Shown here one piece after another: positions 1 through 11,726 of a stretch of DNA of 64,000 bases. How positions within the stretch are numbered: the first letter of the stretch is position 1; each line of letters begins with the position of its first letter. Source of the DNA: Cherax quadricarinatus (Eukaryota; Arthropoda; Malacostraca; Decapoda; Parastacidae). The notes beneath the pieces are model-generated. The model saw only the letters and a program-made list of their open reading frames with translations. It was not told the DNA's origin and searched no databases. The stretch covers positions 18,011,719 to 18,075,718 of the forward strand of contig NC_091293.1 of the NCBI RefSeq assembly GCF_038502225.1, written 5' to 3'. Position numbers and translations under genes: made by a program.

Positions 1-31
1 AGTCATTCAGTCAAGTCAGTCAGTCAGTCAT
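1..31. repeat. (AGTC)n simple repeat at window edge
   Basis: Imperfect tetranucleotide repeat of AGTC/CAGT at the first bases. It may continue outside the window. Confidence 0.7.
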
Positions 32-215
32 CACATAAACTCATAAATATTTACCTCATACTTTTGGTGTACAAAATGATGCTTCATTCCAGCTACAGGC
101 CAGAATGAAGCATTAATTCTAAGACTTAAATGCTTAAACCTTTTCTTGCAACTTTCAGCAACACTTGTATGCCTACTGGGTGCTATGATTGCTTTGCAGA
201 TTTGAGATATGGCAA

Positions 216-502
216 TTAACCCCTAAACAGTCCAAACGTATATATACGTTCTCTTGTGTAGTGCCCCAAACGTATATATACGTTTTCTTTGTCATTCATT
301 CAACATTGCCACGATAAGCCTTAGTTGCCTAGACATGAAAGAATGGGTGTGCGCACTCACTGGGTGCCTTATTAAAATAATTGGGGATGCCTGGGTACCA
401 TATGCTCTTTTTTCCTATTAAAAAAACAATTTTTTTTCCTCAAAAAATTTGGGGCGCTACGCAAGTGAACGTATATATACGTTTGGACCGTTTAAGGGTT
501 AA
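216..502. mobile_element. TTAA-flanked MITE, family C, copy C0
   Basis: A 287-bp non-autonomous element. It is flanked by TTAA on both sides and its ends are inverted: left CCCCTAAACAGTCCAAACG, right CGTTTGGACCGTTTAAGGG. Next to each end lies the palindrome CGTATATATACG, repeated once more internally on the left. There is no reading frame of note. A TTAA target with CCC/GGG tips is the hallmark of the piggyBac superfamily, so the mobilising enzyme is inferred to be piggyBac-like. Confidence 0.8.
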
Positions 503-900
503 TACGTATCTAAACAAACACAGCAAGCTACTAGCACAGGTTCGTCCAACACACGTATGAACCGAACTGAAGGCTGGGAGGGTGGTGGCACACTCAAAAT
601 TTTTTCCCCTCCCACAACAGTGTTAAATTAAATTTATGAAGTATTAAACAAAAATATGCCTCAATTCTTTAATCGTTCTATAACCAAAACGTTTGAGACA
701 AGACAGTGTTAAACATTGGTCTAATGCAGTAATATTACAAATGGTAGATTTAGTGATGGGATTCAGTTTGTCTTGGCATGATGCATTGTTTCTATTAAAG
801 CCTTACTGAAAGAGTGTCTTAGACAAACTTAGGATTAACTTAAGATTTAATAGGACTAACTTAAAATTTAATAGTCAATAGCTATGCGTATTAGGGATTT
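503..900. other. Unassigned stretch
   Basis: AT-rich sequence with no convincing reading frame. It holds short poly-A and poly-T runs and a local duplication around 826-868 (acttaagatttaata versus acttaaaatttaata). I could not match it to any other repeat in the window. Confidence 0.4.
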
Positions 901-1293
901 TATGTTTACAGTCATTTGGATGAGTGTTGGTGTAAATTATGGGGGAATTTCAGATAATGAGAGCAAGTCTATATTGTTTTGGATGTGTTCCTGATACAAA
1001 AAAGAGAATTGGGTAGTTTTCATTTGGTTAGCTGATGATGGGGTGTGTTAGGGAGACGAGGTGTTTCTTAATGGTAGTTTTGAAATGGTGGTTAAGTCTG
1101 CAGTTTTAGAGTTTTCAGGCAGGGAGTTCCAGATTTTAAGCCCTTCTATGTACATCGAATTTATAAGAACATAAGAAGGAACACTGCAAAAGGCCTACTG
1201 ACCCATGCGGAGGAGGTCCATTCCTCCCCCCCTCCCCCGGATTTGCCCAATGATCCCCCCCCCCCGATTAGCCCAATGACCCACCCAGTCTGG

Positions 1294-2053
1294 TCACCTC
1301 CACTCAACGAAGGAGCACAGCACCAGACCCAGCAGCACAAGCTGGTCATTTCCAACTGACATCCACCCACACCTACTCATGTATTTATCTAACCTATTTT
1401 TAAAACTAAACAACGTTTTAGCCTCAATAACTGTACTCGGGAGTTTGTCCCACTCATCCACAACTCTATTATCAAACCAGTGCTTTCCTATATCCTTCCT
1501 GAATCTGAATTTTTCCAACTTGAAACCATTGCTGCGAGTCCTGCTTTGCTGGAAATTTTCAGCACGCTATTTACATCCCCTTTATTTATTCCTGTTTTCC
1601 ATTTATACACTTTGATCATATCCCCCCTAATTTTACGCCTTTCGAGAGAGTGCAGATTCAGGGTTCTCAGTCCATCCTCGTAGGGAAAATTTCTGATACA
1701 TGGGATCATCTTTGTCATCCTTCCTCCTCTGTACGTTTTCCAGAACATTTATATCCATTCTGTAATACGGTGACCAGAACTGAGCAGCATAGTCCAAATG
1801 AGGCCTAACCAAGGATATATAGAGTTGATGAACAACCTGAGGACTTCTATTATTTTTACTTCTAGATATGAAGCCAAGAATTCTGTTAGCTTTATTGCGA
1901 ACACTAATGCACTGTTGTCTTGGTTTTAGATTACTGCTAACCAGAACTCCTAAATCATTTTCGCAATCAGTAGTATTAAGATCTACATTATTTAGTTTAT
2001 ATGTGGCATGGTTATTTACCTGTCCAACATTTAGAACTTTGCATTTGTCAATA
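1294..2053 (-). pseudogene. CR1 ORF2 C-terminal part beyond insertion A1
   Basis: This continues the RT of CR1-a1 after element A1. The minus strand from 2053 reads NIDKCKVLNVG, then the thumb and C-terminal region including VRPHLDYAAQFWSPYY and the end FRKDIGKHWFDNRVVDEWDKLP. It is broken by at least two frameshifts (around 1500 and 1750). The match to the intact ORF2 at 47,811-50,750 is clear. The 3' UTR below 1294 is unusually C-rich on the plus strand (1220-1265). Confidence 0.8.
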
Positions 2054-3105
2054 TTAACCCTTTGAGGGTCGACAGGCTCTCCCAGACTTGTTCTCAGGGT
2101 CGCCTAAATTTCAAAAAAAAAAATTATTTTTTCTTATGAAAAGATAGAAAATCTTTTCCCGATCATAATGACACCAAAAGTATGAAATTTGATGGAAAAC
2201 TTAGGGAATTATGCTCTCGCGAAGTTAGCGGTCTCGGCGATGTTTACGCATCGGCGATTTTGCCCACTTTGAGCCCCATTTTCGGCCAATTCCACTATAC
2301 TAGTCTTCAGAAAACATGAATATTTCGCTAGAACTCCATTTTTTCTATCATATGAGTGCAAGAAATCACCCATTTACCAATTTCAACTATCCAGTACAGT
2401 GGTTAGAATTTAGCAATCTTGCCAATTTCACACAAATTTCAAAAGATGCCAATTTCCAAATAGGGTCCAGAATAAACAAGAAAGACATTACTGGCACTAA
2501 AATGACATTTCCTCTGTTCATTAGTCATGTCTCAAGGCCCCTCTTACATTCTTTTGCTTTCCACTTTGAATTTTATTCTCACAAAAAATAGAAGATTTAC
2601 TGTTATGCAGACTACTGCATTAGTGTAAAAAATGGTATAAATAATATTGGCGCACTTGCGAAAGAATATTAGACTCGCCAGTTGATGTGTATTGGACGCT
2701 TGGCATGATTTGTTTACTTTTGAACTTTGGTAAAAATCGAACATTTCTGTTACTTTGAGCTCATTTTCAAGGCACTTTTCATTGTAAAACCAGTCAAAAT
2801 CATCTCAATTTCTGTAATATATCTTCCATTCTATAAAATGAGACCAAGAAAACTAGAATACAACAATAAATACCATACGAAAATACAGTGCAAAGTCGCT
2901 GTTTTATGCCAAAAAAATGGTCAAAGTTTTTTTTTCTCATTATGCACTGTGTGCTGCAGGATTTTTTTTATACTGTGCACACTGACCACAAAGACCCAGC
3001 TTTCTCCCACTAGATTTGAGGGCGCTAGAATTTACACGTACTAGTACGTCAAAAAACCCTGGGTCGTAAGCCGTACTAGTACGGCCGAAACCCTCAAAGG
3101 GTTAA
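2054..3105. mobile_element. TTAA-flanked element, family A, copy A1
   Basis: A 1.05-kb element flanked by TTAA (2054-2057 and 3102-3105), with tips CCCTTTGAGGGT and ACCCTCAAAGGG. Its right end carries two copies of the palindrome CGTACTAGTACG (about 3039 and 3073). It disrupts the CR1-a1 RT exactly at a TTAA. Short open frames inside it recur in other copies but look neutral (see findings). A1 is oriented opposite to A2-A5. Confidence 0.85.
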
Positions 3106-4773
3106 ACTGCATCTGCCACTTCTCCGACCATTGCATCAGTCTATTCAAATCATCCTGGAGTGCTCTAGTGTCCTCATTAGAATGAATTGGACGGCCTATT
3201 TTGGTGTCATCAGCAAATTTGCTTATGTCGCTATTTATTCCCTCGTCTATGTCGTTTATGTAAATTGTGAACAACAACGGGCTCAACACTGACCCCTGAG
3301 GAACACCACTTGTGATGTGCCCCCATTCTGATTTCTCCCCATCTATGCAAACTCTCTGCTGCCTATTTGTCAGCCATGCCTCTACCCAGGAAAAAATTTC
3401 TCCTCCTATTCCGTGTGCCTTAAGTTTCCTCAATAGCCTCTGGTGTGGAACTCTATCGAAAGCCTTACTGAAGTCCATATACACAATATCATATTCATTA
3501 TCATGATCTACCTCCTCAAACACCTTAGTGAAAAAAGTTAGTAAATTCATAAGACAGGAACGCCCCTTTGTAAAACCGTGTTGAGAATCATTAATCAATC
3601 TGTGCCTATCAAGATGGCTACGAATTGCTTTGGCAATTATTGATTCCATAAATTTTCCCACTATGGAGGTAAGGCTTATTGGTCTATAGTTCGAAGCCAA
3701 GGACCTGTCACCTGCCTTGTAAATAGGTATTACATTTGCCATTTTCCACTTATCAGGCACTATGCCAGTTTGTAGTGATATGTTAAAAAGATTAGCCAAA
3801 GGTATGCTAAGTTCCTCTTTACATTAATTTAACACCCTTGCAAACAGTTCATCAGGGCCTGGGGATTTGTTAGGTTTTAGTTTCTCTATTTGTCTGAGGA
3901 CCATGTCACTAGTTACCACAATCGTGCATAGTTTATTATTGTCCTGTTCTACATAATCTATTATTTCAGGAATATCGTTAGTATTTTCCTGAGTGAAAAC
4001 TGAGAGGAAGTAGGTATTGGGAATTTCACACACATCTTTATCACTGTCAGTGATCTGACCAGAGTTACTCTTAAGTGGGCTAATCTTGTCCCTAATCTTA
4101 CTTCTGTATACCTGAAAGAACCCTTTTGGGTTAGTCTTTGAATCCCTTGCAACCTTAGCCTCATAATCCCTTTTTGCTTTTCTTATTCCTTTCTTTATTT
4201 CTCTCTTTAATTGAATATATTGATTTCTTAACTGCCCATCCCCTCTTTTGATATGCCTATATATGCCTCTCTTTTGAGCAGTGAGATGTTTTAATATATT
4301 GTTCATCCATTTGGGATCATTTTTGTTAGATCTAATTTCCGTACTCGGAACAAAAGTTGTCTGGGCAGCTAGAACTATGCTCTGAAAAACGTCATATTGG
4401 CATCCAAGATCACCTACCTGACCCATAGTCAGGACATCCCAGTTTAGCCCACCCAGGTAATTTTTCAGTCCCATGAAGTTGGCCAAGCGAAAATCTGAGA
4501 CAGAGATTTGATTGCAGTTATCTGGGTAATTCCATGATATATTGAAACTAAGTGATTTGTGATCACTTTTCCCAAGCTCATCATTAACCTCAAGATTATT
4601 AATTAGTGAATCTTTGTTGGCAAGAACTAAGTCAAGCAGACTGTTTCCTCTAGTTAGTTCTGTCACAACCTGTTCTAAAAAGCAATCCTGAACCACATCA
4701 CTAGACTCAAAATTTCCTGTCATGTTGTTCCAGTCAATTTGTCTAAAGTTAAAATCACCCATTATCACAATGT
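3106..4773 (-). pseudogene. CR1 ORF2 fragment: endonuclease C-terminus and reverse transcriptase
   Basis: Two frames (4768-3824 and 3799-3106) encode the end of an apurinic-type endonuclease (GDFNF; SDHKSLSF) and then the RT. Recognisable RT motifs are SPGPDELF, NYRPISLTSIVGK, DFSKAFDRVPH, SGVPQGSVLSPLLF and FADDTK. In an intact CR1 these domains form one polyprotein that nicks the target and copies the element RNA in place. Here a frame break near 3810-3830 separates the two parts. The frame then runs straight into the TTAA insertion at 3105 and resumes at 2053. Confidence 0.85.
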
Positions 4774-5380
4774 CATGGAGACTTTTTGTGTGGTGTCATG
4801 TCTATGGGTCCTGTTGCAATTATCATGAAATTGTTTTAGTTCAGGGTTAAGATTAGAATTTATGGTTCTGTAAATGTAGAATCAACCAGTAACTGTAATT
4901 ACTACACAGCAGACCAAGCAAAGACATTACTCAGTGCAAACAATAACATAACCATCTTTAACTACAATGTCAGATCCTTGACCAAACATTATGATGACCT
5001 CACAGCATTACTCAGTTTCCTTCATTCCAATATATCAATCATCACACTCAAAGAAACCTGGCTTAAGCCTGATATTACAGATTTCTATACCATTCCTGGC
5101 TACATGGCCATACACAACTGTAGAACAGACCAGCAAGGGGGAAGAACAGCTATATACTATTCAAATCAACTCGAATGTATCAATAAATCTTGCACAAGGG
5201 ATGAACATGGAGAATATATCATAGCCAAATTTAAATCAAAAGACCTGCAAAAACCCTTCACAGTTATAAACATCTACAGAGTACCACAGTCAAACATTTA
5301 TCACTTTGAACATTAAAATGGTATAAAATACCGACAGATTGTTAGGTAAGACACATATGCAACAGTTAGGTATCTTTATT

Positions 5381-5419
5381 TCGAAACGTTTCGCCTACAC
5401 AGTAGGCTTCTTCAGTCGA
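5381..5419 (-). ncRNA. Hammerhead-ribozyme-like motif (left arm)
   Basis: Minus strand reads TCGA - CTGAAGA - A - GCCTAC TGT GTAGGC - GAA - ACGTT - TCGA. This fits a type I hammerhead: stem I TCGA/TCGA, core CUGANGA, a 6-bp stem II with a 3-nt loop, GAA, and a tiny self-complementary stem III (ACGU). One extra A sits before stem II. Hammerheads with very short stem III are known in Penelope-like elements and act as dimers. Activity is not shown. Confidence 0.5.
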
Positions 5420-5656
5420 GTACAGAAAAGTTGATAGAAGCAGAAGAGACTTGAAGACGATGTAATCAGTCCATCACCCTTAAAGTTTTGAGGTGGTCAG
5501 TCCCTCAGTCTGGAGAAGAGCATTGTTCCATATTGTTTCAAACTTTGGAACAATGCTCTTCTCCAGACTGAGGGACTGACCACCTCAAAACTTTAAGGGT
5601 GATGGACTGATTACATCGTCTTCAAGTCTCTTCTGCTTCTATCAACTTTTCTGTAC

Positions 5657-5695
5657 TCGACTGAAGAAGCCTACTGTGTAGGCGGAACGTTTCGA
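5657..5695 (+). ncRNA. Hammerhead-ribozyme-like motif (right arm, core substitution)
   Basis: This is the mirror copy of the motif in the left arm, on the plus strand. The GAAAC core stretch is changed to GGAAC, a substitution in a conserved core position, so this copy is probably inactive. Confidence 0.4.
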
Positions 5696-8544
5696 AATAA
5701 AGATACATAACTGTTGCATATGTGTCTTACCTAACAATTTATCACTTTAGTGAAAAACTAGGAAACATGATTACTGATGCACACATGAATAAAGACCACC
5801 TACTACTAACAGGTGATTTCAACATAAACATACTACACGACCACGACCCACAAGTAACCGAATTCACAAACACAATGAGTAACAGCCTGTTGCTACCAGT
5901 AATATCTAAACCTACTAGAATCTCCGAGACAAGCATCTCCTTAATAGACCACATCTGGACAAACACCATATCCCTTTTAAAATCAGGCATAATCACAGAC
6001 AACACTACAGACCACTACCCAACCTTTCTCATAACTAATCTGGGCAAACTACCACAAGACATTACTCAAGTAACCTTCAGACTACATAACGAGACAGCAG
6101 CTATGAATAATATCGATTGGCAAAATGAGCTTGAAACATATACAGATATGAATGAATGTATAAATAATTTTCTAAAAAAAGCCCAATGCCTCTATAACAG
6201 ACATTGCCCCAGAAAAACTAAACAGATCACAGCAAAGAGACTGAATAATCCCTGGCTAACACCAGGCATCTTGAGGATGCACAAATATGAAAAACAGTAT
6301 AGAATGGGTCAAATAACTAGAGAACAGTCGAAAAATTACTCGTCAGTACTTACCAGCCTGATAAGAAGGTCAAAAAAATTGTATTATGAAAATAGATTAC
6401 ATAACATCAAAGGTGATATGAAAAAAACCTGGAAAATTCTATCTGAAATTTTTGGAACTAGAAAGTTATCCAAAAACAAAGCAATCAAACTTACAGAATC
6501 AGATGAACCCCTACTCACTCCAACCGAAACAGTAAACAGACTTAGTGTTGTCTTCTTCACCATAGGAAAAAATCTAGCAAACAAAATACCAAGCACAAAT
6601 GCCCGTCCATCAGACTACCTCGTAGGAACCTACCCAAATATGCTATTCCTAGCTCCAACCAACCCCACCGAAGTTATGCTCATCATAAACACCCTTAAAA
6701 ACAAGGCATGAGACATAACTTGCCTGCTTTTATGTACAAAAAAGCTTCTCAAGTATTGTCACCAATTATTGCAACACTCTTTAGCAAATCCATTGAATCA
6801 TCTACCTTCCCAACAATCCTCAAAATAGCGAGGGTCACTCCGATCCATAAAGGAGGTGACCAAGCTGACTTGAATAACTATAGACCAATATCTAACTTAC
6901 CACTGCTCTCTAAAATCTTTGAAAAATTAATTCATAGACGGATCTATTCCTACCTCGTTTCACACAACATATTAAACCCTTGTCAATTTGGATTCAGGAA
7001 TAATAAAAGCACAAATGACGCTATCATACACATGCTAGAACTAATATACACCGCACTTGAAAAGAAAGAAGTCCCACTGGACATTTTCGTTGATTTACGT
7101 AAAGCTTTCGATACAGTCGACCGTGAACTACTGTACTCCAAATTAGTGCACTATGGTATCAGAGGCCACTCCCTCAACTACCTAAAGTCATACCTTAGTA
7201 ACAGAACTCAATATGTGTATGCAAATGATGCAAACTCCTCCACCCAACCAATCACAGTAGGAGTCCCACAAGGAAGCGTCCTTGGACCACTCCTCTTTCT
7301 CATCTACATCAATGATCTACCGAATGCATCACAGCTACTCAAACCTAGATTATTTGCAGATGATACTACTTGTGTATTTTCCCACCCAAACGCAGTCATA
7401 CTAGCAAACACAGTCAATGCTGAATTACAGAAAATATCTGCCTGGATGATGACTAAGAAACTTACCCTGAACACTGATAAAACCCATTTCATTCAGTTTG
7501 GAAACAAAGCTGCTAATGATCCGATTAACATAACGCTAAATGGATCATCAGTCACAAGACTCGCAGAGGGAAAATTCCTAGGTATCCACCTTGACAGTAG
7601 CCTTAAGTTCCGGACACACATACAACAAATCACCAAGAAAATCTCCAAGACTGTAGGCATACTATCAAAGATAAGGTACTATGTTCCACAATCAGCTCTC
7701 CTGGCACTGTACCATTCACTCATATACCCTTATCTTACATATGGAATTTGTGCATGGGGATCAACAACAACCAGTCACCTAAAACCCCTAATAACCCAGC
7801 AAAATGCAGCGGTAAGAATGATGATAAATTCCCACTCCTGCCAGCGTACTCCACCAATTTTCAGAAGTCTGAATCTGCTTACCATTAAGAACATCCATAC
7901 TTATTCATGTGCCTACTACATACACAGAACAATACACACAAATATAAACCCCCCACTCAAACTTTTCCTCACCAACCTAAACAGGACACATGACCACAAC
8001 ACAAGACACATATCTCTTTTTGATATACCTCGTGTCCATATCACACTGTGTAAAAACACTATGCACATAAAGGGCCCCAAAATATGGAATTCATTACCAG
8101 AAGATATTAAAGTAACCCAGTCTGAAAATCAATTTAAGACTTCTCAAAAGCCACTTAATCACCCTAGACTAAATGCTAAATACTCAGTACACATTTACTC
8201 ACGTCATGGCTGAAACAGTCACATTGAACCTTTTATCCATTGTTGACAGGAATATAATTGAATCATTGTTTTTTGCAAAGGCATTTTAAAATATAAATAT
8301 ATCTGTATTATACAAGTTTTGATTCATTTATAATTAATATTCTACTGTACAACTATGAAATAATTACTTTCCTACTGTACAACTATGATATACTACTACT
8401 TAGTATTAAGTAGAATGTAAGCCAATGATGTTAAGTTGGCCCATAATGCCTAAGTATAATAGAGGCTCTCTTTGCATTGCAACCCACTATTGTATATACA
8501 CAATCTCAATGTACTGTTTGCAAAGACATTAAATAAATAAATAA

Positions 8545-10032
8545 ATTGCACAATAGTAGGTGTGAATGTTCTATACAGGACACTATACAGTGTCCTTTCT
8601 TGCGTTAGATTGCATAATAATTCTTACTGTGGCTTTCTGTTGGGCTATTATTGGCTTTAGGTGAGTTGCTGTTGTTGATCCCCATGCACAAATAGCATAG
8701 GTGAGGTAGGGATAGATAAGTGAATAGTATAGTGTGAGTTGGGCTGATTGTGGTACGTAGTAACATATCTTAGAGAGGATCCCAACTGTTTTCAAATTCA
8801 AACTCAAATTCAAATTCAAATTCAAAGTTTATTCTCTATAAAGATTACAATGTTGAATTTACAGAATTTGGTTGTTGTGTGGTTTACATGTAGTTAAATA
8901 ATGATTACAGAGTGTACCACTAGAACGCCTAGCATGGCTAGGCATTTCGGGCAGACTTAGTTTAATTCTTTATTTTAAAATATTACAAATTATGAGGTAA
9001 ATTGGTATTATGGCTAAGTGACTAAATACTAGTTTGTGAGTTTAGCAATGTGAATGCTTTTGTTTTGGCACAGTACATAGTTTCAATATTGGAGTATCAT
9101 AGGATTCATTATTTTAAGATTGAGATTAATATTTCTGTTTATGGTCAAATGGGTGAGTGAGTGTAAATGTGAGTGTAAGTGTTTATTCTGGATACTTTTA
9201 TTGTTATTTGTTGGATATGGGCATTGAATTTCAGGTTGCTGTCCAGATGCAGGCCCAGGAATTTGCCCTCATTATGTCTAGCAATAGGAGTGTTGTCAAT
9301 CATTATGTTCAGCTGGGCAGCACCTGTTCTGTTCCCAAACAGAATGTAGAAGGTTTTGTCAGTATTAAGTGTAAGTTTATCAGCAGTCATCCAGGTCGAT
9401 ATTTTTACTAGTTCTTCGTTAAGAATAGTGTTCAGTGAGGCAAGATTAGGGTGGGAGATGACATGTCTTATCATCAGCAAAGAGAATAGGCTTAAGGTAG
9501 ATCATTGATGTATAAGAGGAAGAGCAGGGGACCAGTGACACTTCTCTGTGGTACTCCAGTATCCAGTGGTCTTGTTGATGAGGTTGTGTCCTTAATAGAG
9601 ACGTATTGCTGCCTGTTAGTTGGGTAGGATTTGAAATATGTAAGTGCGTGGCCTCTTATGCCATAATGCTCAAGTTTGTGGAGCAGGATGTTGTGGTCTA
9701 CTGTATCAAATGCTTTCCATAGGTCAATAAAGAGTCCTAATGGAAATTCATTTTTTTCATGTGCTGTGTAAAGCAGGTCTAGCATTTTTACAATTGCATT
9801 GTTTGTGCTTTTGCTTTTTCTGAAGCCAAATTGGCAGGGGTTGAAGATGCTTTATGCTTTTATAAAGGAATATAATCTCTTGTCCATAAGTTTCTCGAAG
9901 ATTTTGGATAGCAGTGGTAAGTTTGAAATTGGCCTGTAGTTGTTTACATCTGTGGGGTCACCACCTTTGTGTATTGGTGTGACCCTGGCTATTTTGAGTA
10001 GTGATGGGAAAGTGCTGGTTTCTAGTGATTTG
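8545..10032 (-). pseudogene. L-b1 reverse transcriptase remnants
   Basis: Minus-strand RT pieces of the outermost LINE. 8583-8795 gives the C-terminal motif YPYLTYAICAWGSTTATHLK. 9187-9785 gives LFIDLWKAFDTVDH, TGVPQRSVTGPLLFLLYIND and DKLTLNTDKTFYILFG. The metal-binding FADD region is broken by a frame change near 9480. The piece continues to the TTAA at 10,033, where family C element C1 inserted. It is interrupted at 8796-9186 by another L-b 3' end. Confidence 0.75.
8796..9186 (-). mobile_element. L-b 3'-end fragment (L-b prime) nested in L-b1
   Basis: A severely 5'-truncated L-b copy. It begins with the (TTTGAA)n-type tail (8796-8826, read on the plus strand as AAATTCAAATTC repeats) and contains only 3' UTR. 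The same sequence follows the tail at 15,177 and 35,779. Sequence on both sides joins as one L-b1 segment (GATCCCAACTGTTTT then TGGATACTTT), so this is an insertion into a relative. Confidence 0.8.
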
Positions 10033-10188
10033 TTAACCCCTAAACGGTCCAGACGTATATATAAGTTCTTACGGCTAGCGCCCCAAACGTATAAATACTT
10101 TTTATTTTTCCTTCCTCCAAATTTGGCACGATTGGCCTGAGATGCCTGGGCAGCATAGAATGGATATTAGCGCTCGGTGTGTGCAGTA

Positions 10189-11262
10189 TTAACCTTTCAG
10201 GGTTTCTGACATACTAGTACAGCTTAGCACCAGGGTTTTTGACATACTAGTATGCCTAAATTCTAGTGCCCTCAAATCTAGTGAGAGAAAGCTGGTAGGC
10301 CTACATATGAAAGAACGGGTCTATGTGGTCAATGTGCGCAGTATAAAAAAAAATCCTGCAGCACAGTGCGTAATGAGAAAAGAAAAACTTTGACCGTGTT
10401 TTTAGATTAAAACAGCGACTTTGCACTGTATTTCCCTATGGTATTTGTTATTGTATTCTAGTTTTCCTGGTCTCATTTTATAGAATGGAAGACATATTAC
10501 AGAAATTGAGAGGATTTTGACTGGTTTTACAATGAAAAGTACCTTGAAATTGAGCTCAAAAGTAGCAGAAATGTTCGTTTTTACCAAAGTTCAAAAGTAA
10601 ACAAATCATGCCAAGTGTCCAATACACGTCAACTGGTGAGTCTAATATTCTTTCACAAATGCGCTGATATTATTTATACCATTTCTACACTAAGGCAGTA
10701 GTCTACATAACAGTAAATCTTCTATTTTTTGTAAGAATAAAAATTCAAAGTGGAAAGCCAAAGAAATACAAGAGGAGCCTGGGGATGTGACTAACGAACA
10801 GAGAACTTGTTATTTTTGTGCCAGGAATGTCTTTCTTGTTTATTCTTGACCCTATTTAGAAATTGGCATCTTTTGAAATTTGTGTGAAATTGGCAAAATT
10901 GCTAAATTCTGACCACTTTATTGGATAGTTGAAATCGGTAAATGGGTGGTTTCTTGTACTCATTTGATAGAAAAAATGGAGTTCTAGCGGAATAGTTATG
11001 GCTTTTGTCGACTTGTACACTGGAATTTTCCGAAAATAGGGCTCAAAGTGGGCAAAATTGCCGATGCGAGAACATCGTCGAGACCGCTAACTTCGTGAGA
11101 GCATAATTCCGTAAGTTTTCCATCAAATTTCATACTTTTGGTGTCATTATGATCGGGAAAATATTCTCTATCTTTTCATAAAAATAATTTTTTTTTTTTT
11201 TTAAATTTGGGCGACCCTGAGAACAAGTCTGGGAGAGGGCCTGTGTACCCTGAAAGGGTTAG
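10189..11262. mobile_element. TTAA family A element A2
   Basis: About 1.07 kb, starting TTAACCTTTCAGGG and ending CCCTGAAAGGGTTAG. The right TTAA has one substitution. Subterminal palindromes on the left have decayed (ACATACTAGTAC, ACATACTAGTATG). The core is shared with A1 and A3-A5 in the reverse sense to A1. No coding capacity. Confidence 0.75.
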
Positions 11263-11475
11263 TACTTTGTGGGAGCACCAGTTAAATTGAGCGCCAGCTA
11301 GAGAAAACAGCACTGCAAACACCAAGGATTCACTGATGTCATGTCATATTAACACTCCCCTATTAAGAGGAAATTGATGTTGACCCCAAGTGTAGTGGCT
11401 TTGAGGTGGATGTGACCACAAGTGGTTCAGGAAATATCAGAAATCTCCATAGGAATGTGTAATAAGTGTTCAGCA
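11263..11475. other. Unassigned sequence inside C1
   Basis: No reading frame, tandem repeat or match to another part of the window that I could see. It probably belongs to a further insertion carrying the microsatellites that follow. Confidence 0.4.
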
Positions 11476-11598
11476 GGCTGGCTGGCTGGCTGGCTCTATC
11501 TCTGTCTGTCTGTATCTGTCTCTCTGTCTCTGTCTGTCTCTCTCTATCTCTATCTCTTTGTCTATCTGTCTCTGTCTATCTGTCACTGTCTTTCTCTG
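11476..11598. repeat. Pyrimidine-rich microsatellite (CTGG)n then (TCTG/TCTC/TATC)n
   Basis: The run begins with five CTGG units, then about 100 bases of mixed TCTG, TCTC and TATC repeats. On the plus strand it is almost purely pyrimidine plus G. Confidence 0.8.
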
Positions 11599-11599
11599 C

Positions 11600-11710
11600 C
11601 TCACAGGTACACATAAATACAATTATACATAGTGTAAATTACCTAGGATAACCCAAAAATGCACACAAAGTGCTATACTGTGCTTGTAGATATAATGCGT
11701 ATGAATACCT
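11600..11710 (-). repeat. Interspersed repeat R (GGGTTATCCTAGGT core)
   Basis: The minus strand contains TGGGTTATCCTAGGT followed by a TGTATTTATGTGTACCTG block. The same core occurs at 25,105-25,175 in the plus direction, so this is a dispersed repeat. The family is not identified and no protein is encoded. Confidence 0.5.
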
Positions 11711-11726
11711 GTTGGTTCAGTGGCTC

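Larger units (their letters stand above)
1161..4773 (-). mobile_element. CR1-type LINE copy CR1-a1 (5'-truncated)
   Basis: The copy lies in the minus direction and has inserted into the 3' region of L-b1. The 3' terminus near 1161 reads, on the minus strand, into the motif TTCTTATGTTCTTAT. Eight-base TTCTTATG-like terminal repeats are typical of CR1 elements. The 5' end near 4773 falls within the endonuclease domain, so ORF1 and the start of ORF2 are missing. Element A1 (2054-3105) has inserted within the reverse transcriptase. Confidence 0.8.
5308..5736. mobile_element. Palindromic Penelope-derived unit with hammerhead-like motifs
   Basis: A 429-bp insertion flanked by an exact 12-bp target duplication ATTTATCACTTT (5296-5307 and 5737-5748). 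It consists of a short stub and two near-perfect inverted arms (5338-5530 and 5546-5738, centre about 5538). The stub ATTAAAATGGTATAAAAT followed by ACCGACA closely matches the end stub of the Penelope-like element at 56,495-56,519 read in reverse. No protein is encoded. I infer a non-autonomous Penelope-type unit made of two inverted pseudo-LTR halves. Confidence 0.7.
4880..8213 (+). pseudogene. L-c ORF2: endonuclease and reverse transcriptase, broken
   Basis: In order: endonuclease N-terminal part (4880-5307, motifs NYNVRSL and LKETWLKP), a 429-bp insertion, endonuclease C-terminal part (GDFNINIL, DHIWTN, TDHYPTF) and RT (TPIHKGGDQADLNNYRPIS, FVDLRKAFDTVD, GVPQGSVLGPLLFLIYINDL, FADDTTCVF), then the C-terminal domain to the stop at 8213. 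One frameshift lies at about 6706-6715, just before the RT. Apart from the insertion and this shift the frame is open, so the copy is moderately young. The product would nick target DNA and reverse-transcribe the LINE RNA. Confidence 0.85.
4880..8544 (+). mobile_element. LINE L-c (5'-truncated) with (AAAT)n tail
   Basis: A jockey-superfamily LINE on the plus strand, inserted into L-b1. It starts within the endonuclease domain and ends at 8528-8544 in a TAAATAAATAAATAAAT tail. Its RT is clearly related to that of L-b but not the same family: L-b ends in a (TTTGAA)n tail. A palindromic Penelope-derived unit (5308-5736) splits the endonuclease. Confidence 0.85.

Noticed and set aside
5308..5736. 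Palindrome as a rho-independent terminator or miRNA precursor
   Set aside because: The 12-bp target duplication and shared Penelope end stub identify it as an inserted retroelement unit; the arms are far longer than a miRNA hairpin.
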